Shown here: positions 31,422 to 40,438 of the stretch, piece by piece
How the letters are laid out: the number at the start of each line of letters is the position of its first letter
Numbering within the stretch: the first letter of the stretch is position 1
Assembly: GCF_004354985.1 (NCBI RefSeq)
Contig: NZ_SMSK01000003.1
Span: 397,472 to 461,471 of the forward strand
Length of the DNA: 64,000 bases
Source: Segetibacter sp. 3557_3
Lineage (GTDB): Bacteria > Bacteroidota > Bacteroidia > Chitinophagales > Chitinophagaceae
Direction: 5' to 3'
Made by a program: the position numbers and the translations under genes
Notes under the pieces: model-generated
What the model saw: only the letters and a program-made list of their open reading frames with translations
What the model was told of the DNA's origin: nothing
The model's database searches: none

Positions 31422-32330
31422 TTAATCTTTGTTAATGGAGCGGTATTTTTTTGGCGACATACCAATGATCTTACTAAAACGCCTGGAAAAATAATAAGGA
31501 TCATCAAAACCAAAGGTCAGCGCAATATCCTTGATTGAACGATCGGTAAAATCAAGTAGCTGGGTTGCCTTTTGCATCTTCATCTGTATAAAATAGTCAA
31601 TCGGAGCATAGCCGGTCTTTTGTTTAAAAAGGCTTGAAAAACGCGAAGCGGAATAGTTATAGTGTGAGCAGAGCTCGTTTAGCGTAAGGTTCTGGTGAAT
31701 GTTATCCTGCATATAAAGGATCGCGCTATCGATACAGTGAATTTTGTCTGCAGGGTTTGTTTTATAATGTTTTGCGTTGAAGATGAAAAGCGTAAGAAAA
31801 TAGGTCAGGCACATGTTTGCAAACAACAGGTTGTCGATACTGTAGCCAAGTTCAAGGGTGCGATAGATCTTTGAGAATTGCGATACTATTTCGTCGGAGC
31901 TCCGGATGTGAAAAGGCTTGTAGTGTGTTTGCACCGCTTTCGACTGGTTAAAGTAGGGCAGTAGTTCACCGCCAAAATGGATCCAGTAGATCGACCATGG
32001 ATTGTTCTCATCGCTGCCATAAGCATGTTCGATATTCTGCGGAAGGATAAAAAATTCATTGGGATTAACGGTGTACTTGTTTTCACCTATTTTATACCAT
32101 CCCTGGCCATCAACACAGTAAAACAGGAAGTTTTCGGGCAAGCCTTTTTTACGATAAGTAAAATGATCTTTAGCCTGCGGGTAATAACCAAGGCTGCAAA
32201 TATAAAACTGGCTCAACAGGCGTTTATTGTACACGCTTGACTTCAGTACGGACTTCGGGATCTCGATCCGCTGGCGGCCAAGGCCATGCCAAATGTTTTT
32301 ATAGGAGCCTTCTTTTATAGTTTGTTGCAT
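31422..32330 (-). CDS. AraC-family transcriptional regulator
   Basis: This 302-residue protein has an N-terminal cupin-like ligand-binding domain (residues about 30-165; FFILPQNIEHAYG, WSIYWIHFGGELLPYF). Two C-terminal helix-turn-helix motifs follow: LTLNELCSHYNYSASRFSSLFKQKTG, then SIKDIALTFGFDDPYYFSRRFSKIIGMSPKKYR. It is the only regulator in the CoA-transferase module, and its start region faces the divergent Gfo/Idh oxidoreductase gene, so it probably controls that side and perhaps the whole module. The effector is likely a sugar or sugar acid. Domain calls are firm; the target sites are not visible to me. Confidence 0.93.
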   Translation of the reverse strand: MQQTIKEGSYKNIWHGLGRQRIEIPKSVLKSSVYNKRLLSQFYICSLGYYPQAKDHFTYRKKGLPENFLFYCVDGQGWYKIGENKYTVNPNEFFILPQNIEHAYGSDENNPWSIYWIHFGGELLPYFNQSKAVQTHYKPFHIRSSDEIVSQFSKIYRTLELGYSIDNLLFANMCLTYFLTLFIFNAKHYKTNPADKIHCIDSAILYMQDNIHQNLTLNELCSHYNYSASRFSSLFKQKTGYAPIDYFIQMKMQKATQLLDFTDRSIKDIALTFGFDDPYYFSRRFSKIIGMSPKKYRSINKD

Positions 32331-32660
32331 ATGGTAAACAGTTCTTGCAATACGTATTTACTGCTTAAAACGATATGTTGAATGTATCTATTCTAAAGCA
32401 TGTAGCGGGCGCTGTTGTCGATAAAGTTTGTTAATAAAGCAGGCGGCACGGTTGCAAATATCCGGTGCCGAAGAATACCATTCTTAAAAACTGGTTTTTA
32501 CCAGGGGAATACAGGATTACAACAGGTGACAGTTTAGATAAAGTGTGCTTTTCAGAGGCAACTTTTCAGGCGAATGTGCTGCAACCATCAGTTCACTTTT
32601 ACCAGCTCCTGTTTAGGTAAGGAATTTGGAGCAGCGATAAACAAGGTTAGCGATAACAAT
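32331..32660. other. Divergent intergenic region (AraC regulator / oxidoreductase)
   Basis: This 330-bp gap lies between two divergent start codons and presumably holds both promoters and an AraC-type operator. I could not identify a confident direct repeat. A short ATG-initiated extension of the oxidoreductase frame from 32574 is open but unlikely to be translated. Confidence 0.5.
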
Positions 32661-33713
32661 ATGGAAATACCCTACAAACCAATCTTACCTGACACCCGGA
32701 TGCCCATTGTGATCATTGGTGCTGGCGGCATCGTTCGCGATGCACACCTTCCTGCTTACCGCAAAGCGGGATTCGAGGTAAGCGGAATTACCAATCGCAC
32801 AAGAGCAAGGGCAGTAAAGGTGGCGGAAGAATTTGGTATACCTAATGTATACGATAGTGTTGCGGAAGCGGTTGCCAGTTCACAACCGAACACGGTATAC
32901 GACCTTACCATAATGCCGGAACAGTTTGTTGAAACCCTGCGCTTACTGCCCGATGGCAGTGCCGTACTTATACAAAAACCGATGGGTGATTACTTCTGGC
33001 AAACCCGGGAAATACTGGAGGTATGCAGGGAGAAAAAGCTTGTCGCAGCAATCAACTGCCAGCTTAGGTTTGCCCCCTATGTATCCGCTGCGCGTTATCT
33101 TGTAAGCCAGGGATTAATCGGCGACTTGTACGATATGGAAGTGCGGGTTACCATCAATACACCCTGGGAAATCTTCCCGCATGTAATCATTCATCCGCGA
33201 CTTGAAATTCAATACCACAGTATCCATTATATCGACCTCGTGCGTTCATTCCTGGGTGAACCCGCCAGTGTTATGGCAAAAACCCTTCGCCATCCTGCAA
33301 AAGAACTTTCCTCTTCCCGCTCGACCATTCTGTTTGATTATGGCAACACGATGCATGCGGTTATTAACACCAATCACGATCATGACTTTGGTGCTAAAAA
33401 CCAGGAAAGCTATATCAAGTGGGAGGGTACCAGGGGTGCGATTAAGGCGAAGATGGGATTGCTGATGGACTATCCGCATGGGGTTCCGGATCATTTCGAA
33501 TATTGCCTTTTGGAAGAGGGTCGCGAATGGAAGACGATGGAACTTGAGGGATCATGGTTTCCCGATGCGTTTATTGGTACCATGTCGAGCCTGATGCGAT
33601 TTAAAGAAGGCTCTTCCGACGTACTGCCTACGAGCGTGGAAGACGTGGTGAAAACAATGGCTGTTGTGGAAGCAGCATACAAATCGAGCGACATCGGGGG
33701 TGTAAAAATGTAA
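32661..33713 (+). CDS. Gfo/Idh/MocA-family oxidoreductase
   Basis: I chose ATG 32661 because it gives a short lead (MEIPYKPILPDTRM) before the Rossmann motif PIVIIGAGGIVRDAHLPAYRKAG; ATG 32574 would add 29 residues of non-family sequence. The 350-residue protein carries the IQKPMG form of the catalytic EKP-type motif near residue 110, and HHH-like substrate-domain segments including YHSIHYIDLVRSFLG. It would oxidise or reduce a sugar derivative with NAD(P). It is divergent from the AraC gene and 117 bp upstream of the MaoC gene. The stop codon is inside an A-rich heptad array. Confidence 0.85.
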   Translation: MEIPYKPILPDTRMPIVIIGAGGIVRDAHLPAYRKAGFEVSGITNRTRARAVKVAEEFGIPNVYDSVAEAVASSQPNTVYDLTIMPEQFVETLRLLPDGSAVLIQKPMGDYFWQTREILEVCREKKLVAAINCQLRFAPYVSAARYLVSQGLIGDLYDMEVRVTINTPWEIFPHVIIHPRLEIQYHSIHYIDLVRSFLGEPASVMAKTLRHPAKELSSSRSTILFDYGNTMHAVINTNHDHDFGAKNQESYIKWEGTRGAIKAKMGLLMDYPHGVPDHFEYCLLEEGREWKTMELEGSWFPDAFIGTMSSLMRFKEGSSDVLPTSVEDVVKTMAVVEAAYKSSDIGGVKM

Positions 33714-33737
33714 AATGAAAAATGTAAAATTAAAAAG
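33703..33737. repeat. A-rich 7-bp tandem repeat overlapping a stop codon
   Basis: Five heptads alternate TAAAAAT and GTAAAAT. They contain the TAA stop at 33711-33713. Confidence 0.85.
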
Positions 33738-33783
33738 CTGCACTGTTGAACACGCAGTTCATATAGTTTACCTCTTTCGCTTC

Positions 33784-33818
33784 ATACAACATTCAACATA
33801 ATTCATCATTCATAGTTC
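33784..33818. repeat. ATTCAAC/ATCATTC 7-bp repeats before the MaoC gene
   Basis: Five heptads (ATACAAC, ATTCAAC, ATAATTC, ATCATTC, ATAGTTC) end 12 bp before the ATG at 33831. Confidence 0.7.
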
Positions 33819-33830
33819 AGCGTTACAAAA

Positions 33831-34304
33831 ATGTATTTCAAGTCAATTTTCTTCGAGGACTATATTGCGGAAAGTAAGCGGGTTACGCTCGGGCGTACAA
33901 TCACTGAAACTGATTTTGTTGTTCATGCCGGCCACACCGGCGACTTCTTTCCGCATCATATGGATGCAGAGTGGTGCAAAACCCAGCCCTTCAAACAGCG
34001 AATCGCTCACGGAACCATGATATTCAGCATCGGTATCGGGCTTACTGCATCAGAAATAAATCCTGAAGCATTCTCTAAAGGTTACGATCGCCTGCGCTTT
34101 GTAAAGCCGGTATTTATCGGGGATACCATACATGCTGTTGTAACCATAGCTGAAAAAACAGACTCAAAGAAGCCGGAATACGGAACCGTTATCGAGCACG
34201 TCGACATCATTAATCAACATGGTGAGGTGGTATTGGTATGTGACCACATCTTGCTCGCCAAACGAAAGCCGGAGAGTAATTCAAACGGAGACAGTCCTAA
34301 GTAG
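33831..34304 (+). CDS. MaoC-like (R)-specific enoyl-CoA hydratase
   Basis: This 157-residue hot-dog-fold protein carries the hydratase-2 motif [11 protein letters not shown], with Asp38 and His43 spaced as the catalytic Asp and His of PhaJ-type hydratases, followed by [12 protein letters not shown]. It would add water to, or remove it from, an enoyl-CoA or a related CoA thioester. Found with two CoA-transferases, it suggests that the substrate is activated as a CoA ester and then hydrated or dehydrated, as in mesaconyl-CoA or itaconyl-CoA pathways. The specific substrate is unknown. The first base of the next heptad array is the last base of its TAG stop. Confidence 0.87.
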   Translation: MYFKSIFFEDYIAESKRVTLGRTITETDFVVHAGHTGDFFPHHMDAEWCKTQPFKQRIAHGTMIFSIGIGLTASEINPEAFSKGYDRLRFVKPVFIGDTIHAVVTIAEKTDSKKPEYGTVIEHVDIINQHGEVVLVCDHILLAKRKPESNSNGDSPK

Positions 34305-34333
34305 TAAGTAAAAAGTCAAATTAAAAACTAAAT
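34304..34333. repeat. AAGTAAA/AAGTCAA 7-bp repeat at a stop codon
   Basis: A short, partly degenerate heptad run starts at the stop codon of the MaoC gene (34302-34304). Confidence 0.65.
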
Positions 34334-34539
34334 GTTAGCGGGGTTCCGATGATGATAAAGCAAAGCAAGGAAAGTAGAATCAGAAGCTGGCAATGGATGG
34401 GCTGCCCGCCCGGTATCTAATGCCCTTAGCTATTACTTTCTACCTGAAACTTCCTTCGGGATTCGTTATCCTGCATTGAACATTATTTTTCCGGTAGCTA
34501 ACATTCAGCATAACTTGAGCGTGTCTGCAGGCTAAAACT

Positions 34540-34660
34540 ATAACTCATAACTTTTGCTTCCCTAAACATCAATATGAAACATCCAACATAACACTTCCGC
34601 TTCGATCTGCGGTGCTAAACTCACCATCCAACATACAACATACATTATTCAACACAACTC
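34540..34660. repeat. Degenerate AACATNC / ACTCATAAC repeats before the permease gene
   Basis: Scattered AACATCC, AACATAC and TAACTCATAAC units fill the last third of the 362-bp gap 34305-34666, up to the ATG at 34667. The middle of the gap (34334-34539) shows no gene; GGGCTGCCCGCCCGG at about 34400 may be a relic of the GC-rich palindrome. Confidence 0.55.
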
Positions 34661-34666
34661 CCCTCC

Positions 34667-35989
34667 ATGGCCCAACTTCCCATTGAATCTGTAGCCCAGC
34701 CAACCAATTTCAACAACGCTGCGGGCTCACAAAAACGTTTTCTTGTTCCCTTTATCCTCGTTACAAGCCTCTTTTTTCTTTGGGGAATGGCACACAACTT
34801 CGACTCTATATTAATTCCACATCTCAAGAAAGCATGTGAGCTCAATAACCGGCAGTCTACATTGGTAGACACCTCCGTTTTCTTTGCCTATTTCATTATG
34901 GCTATTCCTGCCGGCATGTACCTTAAACGATGGGGATACAAAAGCGGCATCATTACCGGCCTGCTGGTATTTGCTGTTGGTGCCTTCCTTTTTGTACCAG
35001 CTGCAAACAACCGCAGCTACGAGTTGTTTCTGGTTGCACTTTTTGTAATTGGCTGCGGGCTTGCTATGCTCGAAACAGCTGCTAACCCCTATGCAGCTAT
35101 CCTGGGTTCTCCCGAAGGTGCAAGCACCCGGCTTAACCTTGCAGCTTCCTTTAACGGACTGGCTGCTTTTATCGCTCCCGTAATCGGAACAGCGTTTATC
35201 CTTTCAGGGGTTGAGCATACGACGGCCGAACTTGCGGCTATGCCAACAACTGAACGCATTGCTTACCTACAAACCGAAGCATCAGCAGTAAAGTTGCCAT
35301 ATATTATACTTGGGGCGGTTCTGTTGTTGGTTGCGGTAATGTTCTACTTTTTCCGCTTCCCCGAAGTCAGGGACGATACCAAAGTGGCTCGCCCTGCTGA
35401 GTTTCTACGGGCATTTCGCCACCGGCACCTCACATGGGCCGTTATCGCCCAATTTGCCTATGTTGGTGCGCAGGTATGTGTAACCAGTTTTTTTATCCGC
35501 ATGGCAAAGCAGGGTGGGGGCATCGATGAAAAAACCGCCGGCTATTACCTCGGGGTATACGGCTTACTGTTTATGGTTGGTCGTTTCATTGGAACATTTT
35601 TTCTCAAGTATGTCTCTTCACAACGGTTGCTTACCATATACGCGGTAATAGCAACCCTACTTTGCCTGTTGGCGATTTTAGGTAAAGGAGATTATGTCAT
35701 CTATTCACTTGGTGGACTTGGATTTTTTATGTCGATCATGTTCCCAACCATCTTCTCACTGGGGATCGAAGAGTTGGGTGCCGACACCAAGATCGGGTCG
35801 TCACTGCTCGTAATGTCGATTGTTGGTGGTGCGATATTCCCCTACATCATGGGCACTATTATCGACATGAACGGCGACAAGATCCAGGTGGGCTATATTG
35901 TTCCCCTCGTTTGTTTTTTGGTGATTATCTATTTTGGTTTGAGCGGCTACAAGGTTCGTGAACACGAAAAACAACTGGAACTGCAATAG
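34667..35989 (+). CDS. FucP-type sugar:proton symporter (MFS)
   Basis: This 440-residue inner-membrane protein has 12 hydrophobic segments and FucP-subfamily marks: LFFLWGMAHNFDSILIPHLKKA in the first helix region, YFIMAIPAGMYLKRWGYKSGI, and LAMLETAANPYAAILG in helix 5. Characterised relatives import L-fucose, galactose, glucose or N-acetylglucosamine with protons. In this locus the substrate could be L-rhamnose, L-fucose or a related deoxy-sugar. It lies between the MaoC gene and the GH106 gene on the same strand. The family is firm and the substrate is open. Confidence 0.9.
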   Translation: MAQLPIESVAQPTNFNNAAGSQKRFLVPFILVTSLFFLWGMAHNFDSILIPHLKKACELNNRQSTLVDTSVFFAYFIMAIPAGMYLKRWGYKSGIITGLLVFAVGAFLFVPAANNRSYELFLVALFVIGCGLAMLETAANPYAAILGSPEGASTRLNLAASFNGLAAFIAPVIGTAFILSGVEHTTAELAAMPTTERIAYLQTEASAVKLPYIILGAVLLLVAVMFYFFRFPEVRDDTKVARPAEFLRAFRHRHLTWAVIAQFAYVGAQVCVTSFFIRMAKQGGGIDEKTAGYYLGVYGLLFMVGRFIGTFFLKYVSSQRLLTIYAVIATLLCLLAILGKGDYVIYSLGGLGFFMSIMFPTIFSLGIEELGADTKIGSSLLVMSIVGGAIFPYIMGTIIDMNGDKIQVGYIVPLVCFLVIIYFGLSGYKVREHEKQLELQ

Positions 35990-36074
35990 TTGTCCGATGT
36001 CTTATATGGTTCCTTAATGGGTAAAATGGACCATGCCTGTGCTGTAATACGCAGCTGAAACTTAAATCGATTTC

Positions 36075-39000
36075 ATGAGAGCTTGTGTTTTATTCTTTCT
36101 CAGACTATCCGGGTATTGGCTGCTTATCTTTTGTTTGCAGGTCTTTTCCTCAACTGCGCAAACAGTTGGTAAAACTCCCGGGGGCGCTTCATTGGACCAG
36201 CAATTTAAAAACCCGGGCAAGTCTGCCAGTCCATGGGTGTTTTGGTATTGGATGAACGGGGCTGTAACAGCAGAAGGGATCACTGCCGATCTCGAGGCAA
36301 TGAAGCAGGCCGGAATAGGCGGCGCCTACCTCATGCCCATCAAGGATACACTTACTCCGCCGTTGATAACGCCGGCGGTCAGGCAGCTATCCCCCGAATG
36401 GTGGAATATGGTTAGTCATGCTATGAAGGACGCCAAGAGATTGGGTATCGAAATCGGTATGCATGTCAGTGATGGGTTTGCTCTTGCAGGCGGGCCATGG
36501 ATCACCCCCGCAATGTCGATGCAAAAAATTGTTTGGTCAACGAAGCAAGTTGCCGCCGGAACAAACGACATCGTTTTAGAACAGCCTGAAACAATAGAAA
36601 GTTATTACGAGGATATAGCTGTTTATGCTTATCCCACCCAGGAAGGAACCGTTGCATCTACCCGGACGACTAAGCCCATCATTACGGGCAGCAAGCCGGA
36701 TAGTGCATTGCAACAGCTCGCCGATCCGGCCAATACCCGTACTTACAACGCTGATGATAAAGGTTGGATACAATATGCTTTTGACCGGCCGTTTACCTGC
36801 CGGACCATCATTATCAGAAGTCGCAACAATTACCAGGTTAACCGGATGTTGATCGAAGTCAGCGATGATGGAATCAACTATCGTTCTCTCGGCAGGCTTG
36901 ATCCGCCGAGGCATGGCTGGCAGGATTGGGATGCCAATTATACCCATTCGATACCAGCGGTTACAGCCAGGTTTTTCCGTTTTACTTACGATAAAACCGG
37001 GTCTGAACCCGGGTCTGAAGACCTGGATGCCGCTAAATGGAAACCTTCATTCAAACTTACCGGTATCGAGCTTTCTGCGGAACCCCGCATACATCAGTAT
37101 GAAGGTAAGAATGGTGAAGTATGGCGGGTAAGTAAAAGGTCGACAGACAGGGAGTTACCAGCAGCGCTGTGTCTCCCATTAAACAAGATCGTGAACCTGA
37201 CGGGTAAAATGGATAAATCAGGCCGGCTGAACTGGACCCTTCCAGCTGGTAAATGGACGATCCTTAGGATTGGGCATACCTCAACGGGTCATCGTAACGA
37301 TACCGGCGGCGGAGGAAAGGGACTTGAATGTGATAAGTTTGATGAACGTGCCATTCGCACCCAGTTCAACGGCTGGTATGGGCAGGTGTTCGAAAAGGTT
37401 CCTGCTGATCTCACGGCTGCTGTCCTGAAGGTATTTCATGTCGACAGTTGGGAATGCGGTAGCCAGAACTGGTCGCCCGTATTTCGCGATGCCTTTCAAA
37501 AACGTCGGGGCTACGACCTGCTGCCTTACCTGCCGGTTTTGACCGGCCTTCCAATAGAATCAGCAGCATTTTCGGAAGGTGTATTATACGACGTCAGGCG
37601 TACCATTGCTGAACTCGTTGCCGAAAACTTTTATGTAACCCTTGCAAAACTTGCCCGCGAAAAGGGGGTGACTTTTACCGCAGAAAGCGTTGCACCAACC
37701 ATGGTTAGCGACGGAATGCTGCATTATAAACACGTTGACATACCAATGGGCGAATTCTGGTTACGCAGTCCAACCCATGATAAGCCAAATGATATGATGG
37801 ATGCAATTTCGGGTGCCCACATCTATGGCAAAAACATCATCCAGGCAGAAGCGTTCACCGAATTACGAATGTCATGGGATGAACATCCGGGCATGTTGAA
37901 AACCATTGCGGACCGCAACTATGCATTGGGAATTAACAAGCTGGTATACCACGTGTTTACGCACAATCCGTGGTTAAACCGCAAGCCAGGTATGACCCTT
38001 GACGCCATAGGACTTTACATTCAAAGGGATCAAACCTGGTGGAAACAGGCAAAAGCCTGGGTCGATTACGCAAAACGCTGCCAGGCCTTGCTACAGTTTG
38101 GCCGCCCCGCAGCGGATGTCGCCGTTTTCTCCGGTGAAGAGTACCCCTTGCGTTCGGTACTTCCGGATCGGCTGGTTGCTGCCCTGCCAGGTATATTCGG
38201 CAAAGGCACCGTTGAAAAGGAACAAGAACGGCTAGCCAATAGGGGTGAGCCGTTGCGTACCCTTCCACAAGGGGTCGTACATTCCGCTAACATGGCTGAC
38301 CCTGAAAACTGGATAGATCCGATGCGTGGATATGCTTACGACTCCTACAATCCCGATGTTTTGTTGAACCACACAAGAGTAACAAATGGAAGAATAATAA
38401 GCACTGGTGGAAGCTATGGTGTTTTAGTGTTACCAGGTATTACGAGGCTAAATCCAAATGGATCGGTAATGAGTGTTCCCATAGCTAACAAACTCCTTAA
38501 GATGCTCAATGATGGTGCAAACATCATCATCAACCACTCACCGGATATGATTGCTGGCGCAAAAGATCTGCCTGCCGGCGATCAACCTTTAAAGACCATC
38601 GCAGAACTAATGCAGCAAGCTGGAGCAGGGGGCAAAAACGTGGGTAAGGGTAAGTTGTTTGCAGGTGTGTTTAACCAGGCGGATTTCAGTGCCATGGGAA
38701 TAGCCAAAGACTTTATAGCTACGCAGGCTGATACGATCGTAACCGGTCTCGCATGGACACATCGCTTTGCTCCCGGTGTAGACATCTATTTCATCTCAAA
38801 CCAGGATAGCGTTTCAAAGTTGGTCAACCTTTCTCTTCGGGTTAGTGGCCGTAAGCCGGAAATCTTCGATCCGGTATCCGGAGACATTTACGAAGCAGGT
38901 TCATGGAAGATCGCTAATGGAAGAACATCACTGCCGGTAAAGCTTGAAGCGAATGGATCCCTGTTTGTTGTTTTTCGCGAACCTGTCAAAGCATTGTCGT

Positions 39001-39509
39001 CGGTAAACAAGAACAACTGGCCACAATCGTCTGTTGCGCAGGTAATCAACGGAAGCTGGAAGGTGAAGTTTGATGCGGGGTTAGGCGGTCCGGCTCAGCA
39101 GGTTGTTTTTGATCAGCTTTCAGATTGGTCGAAACACAACGATCCAGCAATTCGCAATTACTCGGGTACCGCCACCTATCACAATACTTTCAACGCCAAC
39201 ATCAGTGCTTCAAGAACATGGCTTAACGTAGGAAAAGTTGCAAACATCGCCGATGTATATGTAAATAATATTTTTTGCGGTACTGCCTGGACACCGCCCT
39301 TTAAAGTTGATATCACAAAAGCACTGAAGAAGGGAATCAATACAGTTCGAATCGATGTGGTGAATACCTGGGCAAATCGCCTAATGGGTGATCATGACTT
39401 GCCGGAAAATAAACGCGTCACGCAAACCGAATCACCTTACCGGCTCGAAGGCAAACCATTGTTAGAAGCCGGTTTGTTCGGCCCTGTACAATTGGAGATC
39501 TCCCGCTAG
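36075..39509 (+). CDS. GH106-type alpha-L-rhamnosidase
   Basis: This 1,144-residue secreted protein has a signal peptide (LSGYWLLIFCLQVFSSTAQ). The catalytic region starts with the family's FWYWMNGAVTAEGITADLEAMKQAGIGGAYLM pattern and continues with WWNMVSHAMKDAKRLGIEIGMHVSDGFALAGGPWITPAMSMQKIVW. The long barrel includes HVDSWECGSQNWSPVFRDAFQKRRGYDLLPYLP and FTAESVAPTMVSDGMLHYKHVDIPMGEFW. C-terminal sandwich domains include TRTWLNVGKV-like galactose-binding segments and NTVRIDVVNTWANRL. Characterised GH106 enzymes act on rhamnogalacturonans, which fits the rest of the window. The linkage cannot be read from sequence. Confidence 0.88.
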   Translation: MRACVLFFLRLSGYWLLIFCLQVFSSTAQTVGKTPGGASLDQQFKNPGKSASPWVFWYWMNGAVTAEGITADLEAMKQAGIGGAYLMPIKDTLTPPLITPAVRQLSPEWWNMVSHAMKDAKRLGIEIGMHVSDGFALAGGPWITPAMSMQKIVWSTKQVAAGTNDIVLEQPETIESYYEDIAVYAYPTQEGTVASTRTTKPIITGSKPDSALQQLADPANTRTYNADDKGWIQYAFDRPFTCRTIIIRSRNNYQVNRMLIEVSDDGINYRSLGRLDPPRHGWQDWDANYTHSIPAVTARFFRFTYDKTGSEPGSEDLDAAKWKPSFKLTGIELSAEPRIHQYEGKNGEVWRVSKRSTDRELPAALCLPLNKIVNLTGKMDKSGRLNWTLPAGKWTILRIGHTSTGHRNDTGGGGKGLECDKFDERAIRTQFNGWYGQVFEKVPADLTAAVLKVFHVDSWECGSQNWSPVFRDAFQKRRGYDLLPYLPVLTGLPIESAAFSEGVLYDVRRTIAELVAENFYVTLAKLAREKGVTFTAESVAPTMVSDGMLHYKHVDIPMGEFWLRSPTHDKPNDMMDAISGAHIYGKNIIQAEAFTELRMSWDEHPGMLKTIADRNYALGINKLVYHVFTHNPWLNRKPGMTLDAIGLYIQRDQTWWKQAKAWVDYAKRCQALLQFGRPAADVAVFSGEEYPLRSVLPDRLVAALPGIFGKGTVEKEQERLANRGEPLRTLPQGVVHSANMADPENWIDPMRGYAYDSYNPDVLLNHTRVTNGRIISTGGSYGVLVLPGITRLNPNGSVMSVPIANKLLKMLNDGANIIINHSPDMIAGAKDLPAGDQPLKTIAELMQQAGAGGKNVGKGKLFAGVFNQADFSAMGIAKDFIATQADTIVTGLAWTHRFAPGVDIYFISNQDSVSKLVNLSLRVSGRKPEIFDPVSGDIYEAGSWKIANGRTSLPVKLEANGSLFVVFREPVKALSSVNKNNWPQSSVAQVINGSWKVKFDAGLGGPAQQVVFDQLSDWSKHNDPAIRNYSGTATYHNTFNANISASRTWLNVGKVANIADVYVNNIFCGTAWTPPFKVDITKALKKGINTVRIDVVNTWANRLMGDHDLPENKRVTQTESPYRLEGKPLLEAGLFGPVQLEISR

Positions 39510-39566
39510 AGCAATTCTACTGTCCGGTTTCAATGAACTCATGCCGCACTGATCTGTAATAGGTGT

Positions 39567-39971
39567 ATGACAGCTGGTCAACTTAATGAAACAAACAAAA
39601 CAACCCCGCTTAAAAGATGGTCCCTGTATGCCATGGCGGTACTATATACAGCAGCCGGGGTAAACCATTTCATCAACCCAAAGGTCTACGTAAGCATAAT
39701 GCCACCATGGTTACACTGGCATCATCAACTTGTAATTATTAGTGGAATTGTGGAAGTCGGGCTTGGTGTCCTACTGCTTTTGCCAGCAACCAGGAGGTTT
39801 GCAGCGGTTGGTATCATCGTGTTGTTGATTGCAGTATTCCCGGCTAACGTCCAGATGATGTTAAACTATACCCGGGAACAACACCCGGCCGCCTGGATCG
39901 CCATACTTCGACTGCCCCTGCAGGCACTTTTAATATGGTGGGCGTATACGCATGTAAGATTGCGGAAGTAA
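39567..39971 (+). CDS. DoxX-like small membrane protein
   Basis: This 134-residue protein has four predicted membrane segments: YAMAVLYTAAGVNHFI, IISGIVEVGLGVLLLL, FAAVGIIVLLIAVF and AWIAILRLPLQALLIWWAYTHV. The AGVNHFINPKVYVSIMPPWL stretch is typical of DoxX/DoxD-like proteins of Bacteroidota. Family roles are poorly defined, with redox-linked functions suggested for some members. It follows the GH106 gene by 57 bp and may be cotranscribed. Its stop codon is part of an AAGTAAA heptad run. Confidence 0.8.
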   Translation: MTAGQLNETNKTTPLKRWSLYAMAVLYTAAGVNHFINPKVYVSIMPPWLHWHHQLVIISGIVEVGLGVLLLLPATRRFAAVGIIVLLIAVFPANVQMMLNYTREQHPAAWIAILRLPLQALLIWWAYTHVRLRK

Positions 39972-40014
39972 AAAGTCAAATGTCAAAAGTCAAAAGTAAA
40001 AAGTAAAAAGTCCA
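39966..40014. repeat. AAGTAAA/AAGTCAA 7-bp tandem repeat overlapping a stop codon
   Basis: Seven in-register heptads contain the last lysine codon and the TAA stop (39969-39971) of the DoxX-like gene. Confidence 0.85.
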
Positions 40015-40072
40015 CGCCGATCACATCTCGTATTTAGCTACAATCAACATAGCACAAACCCATTAAACATTT

Positions 40073-40438
40073 AACATACAACACTCAACATAATCCAAGC
40101 GACTCCTCCTTCCTCAGAACGACAAAAAGTTCAAGTCCCATCACTTATCACTTAGTTCTGCATTCAACATATAACATTGAACATAGCTTGAATTACTCAT
40201 AATTCTTAACGCATAACTCTCAACTTCTTTCCCCGCATCATTTTTTCATTCAACATATAACATACAACATTCAACATAATTCAAGCGATTTCCTCGTCGA
40301 AACGACAAAACCTTCACGTCCCATCACTCAACTCTCATCACTCATCACTTTCTCCATTCAACATATAAAATACAACATTCATCATAATTCAAGCGACTCA
40401 TAATTCTCAATTCCTAACTCTTAACTTCTTTCCTCTCC
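40073..40438. repeat. Two copies of a ~186-bp composite repeat built from 7-bp units
   Basis: The gap between the convergent DoxX-like and GH127 genes holds AACATAC/AACATTC and CTCATAATTC units. A ~70-bp unit at 40073-40144 (AACATAC, ATAATCCAAGCGA, GAACGACAAAA, GTCCCATCAC) recurs at 40259-40327. A second unit at 40161-40235 (ATTCAACATATAA, CTCATAATTCTTAAC, CAACTTCTTTCC) recurs at 40356-40438. The offset of about 186-195 bp suggests tandem duplication. The array runs right up to the GH127 stop codon. Confidence 0.75.
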
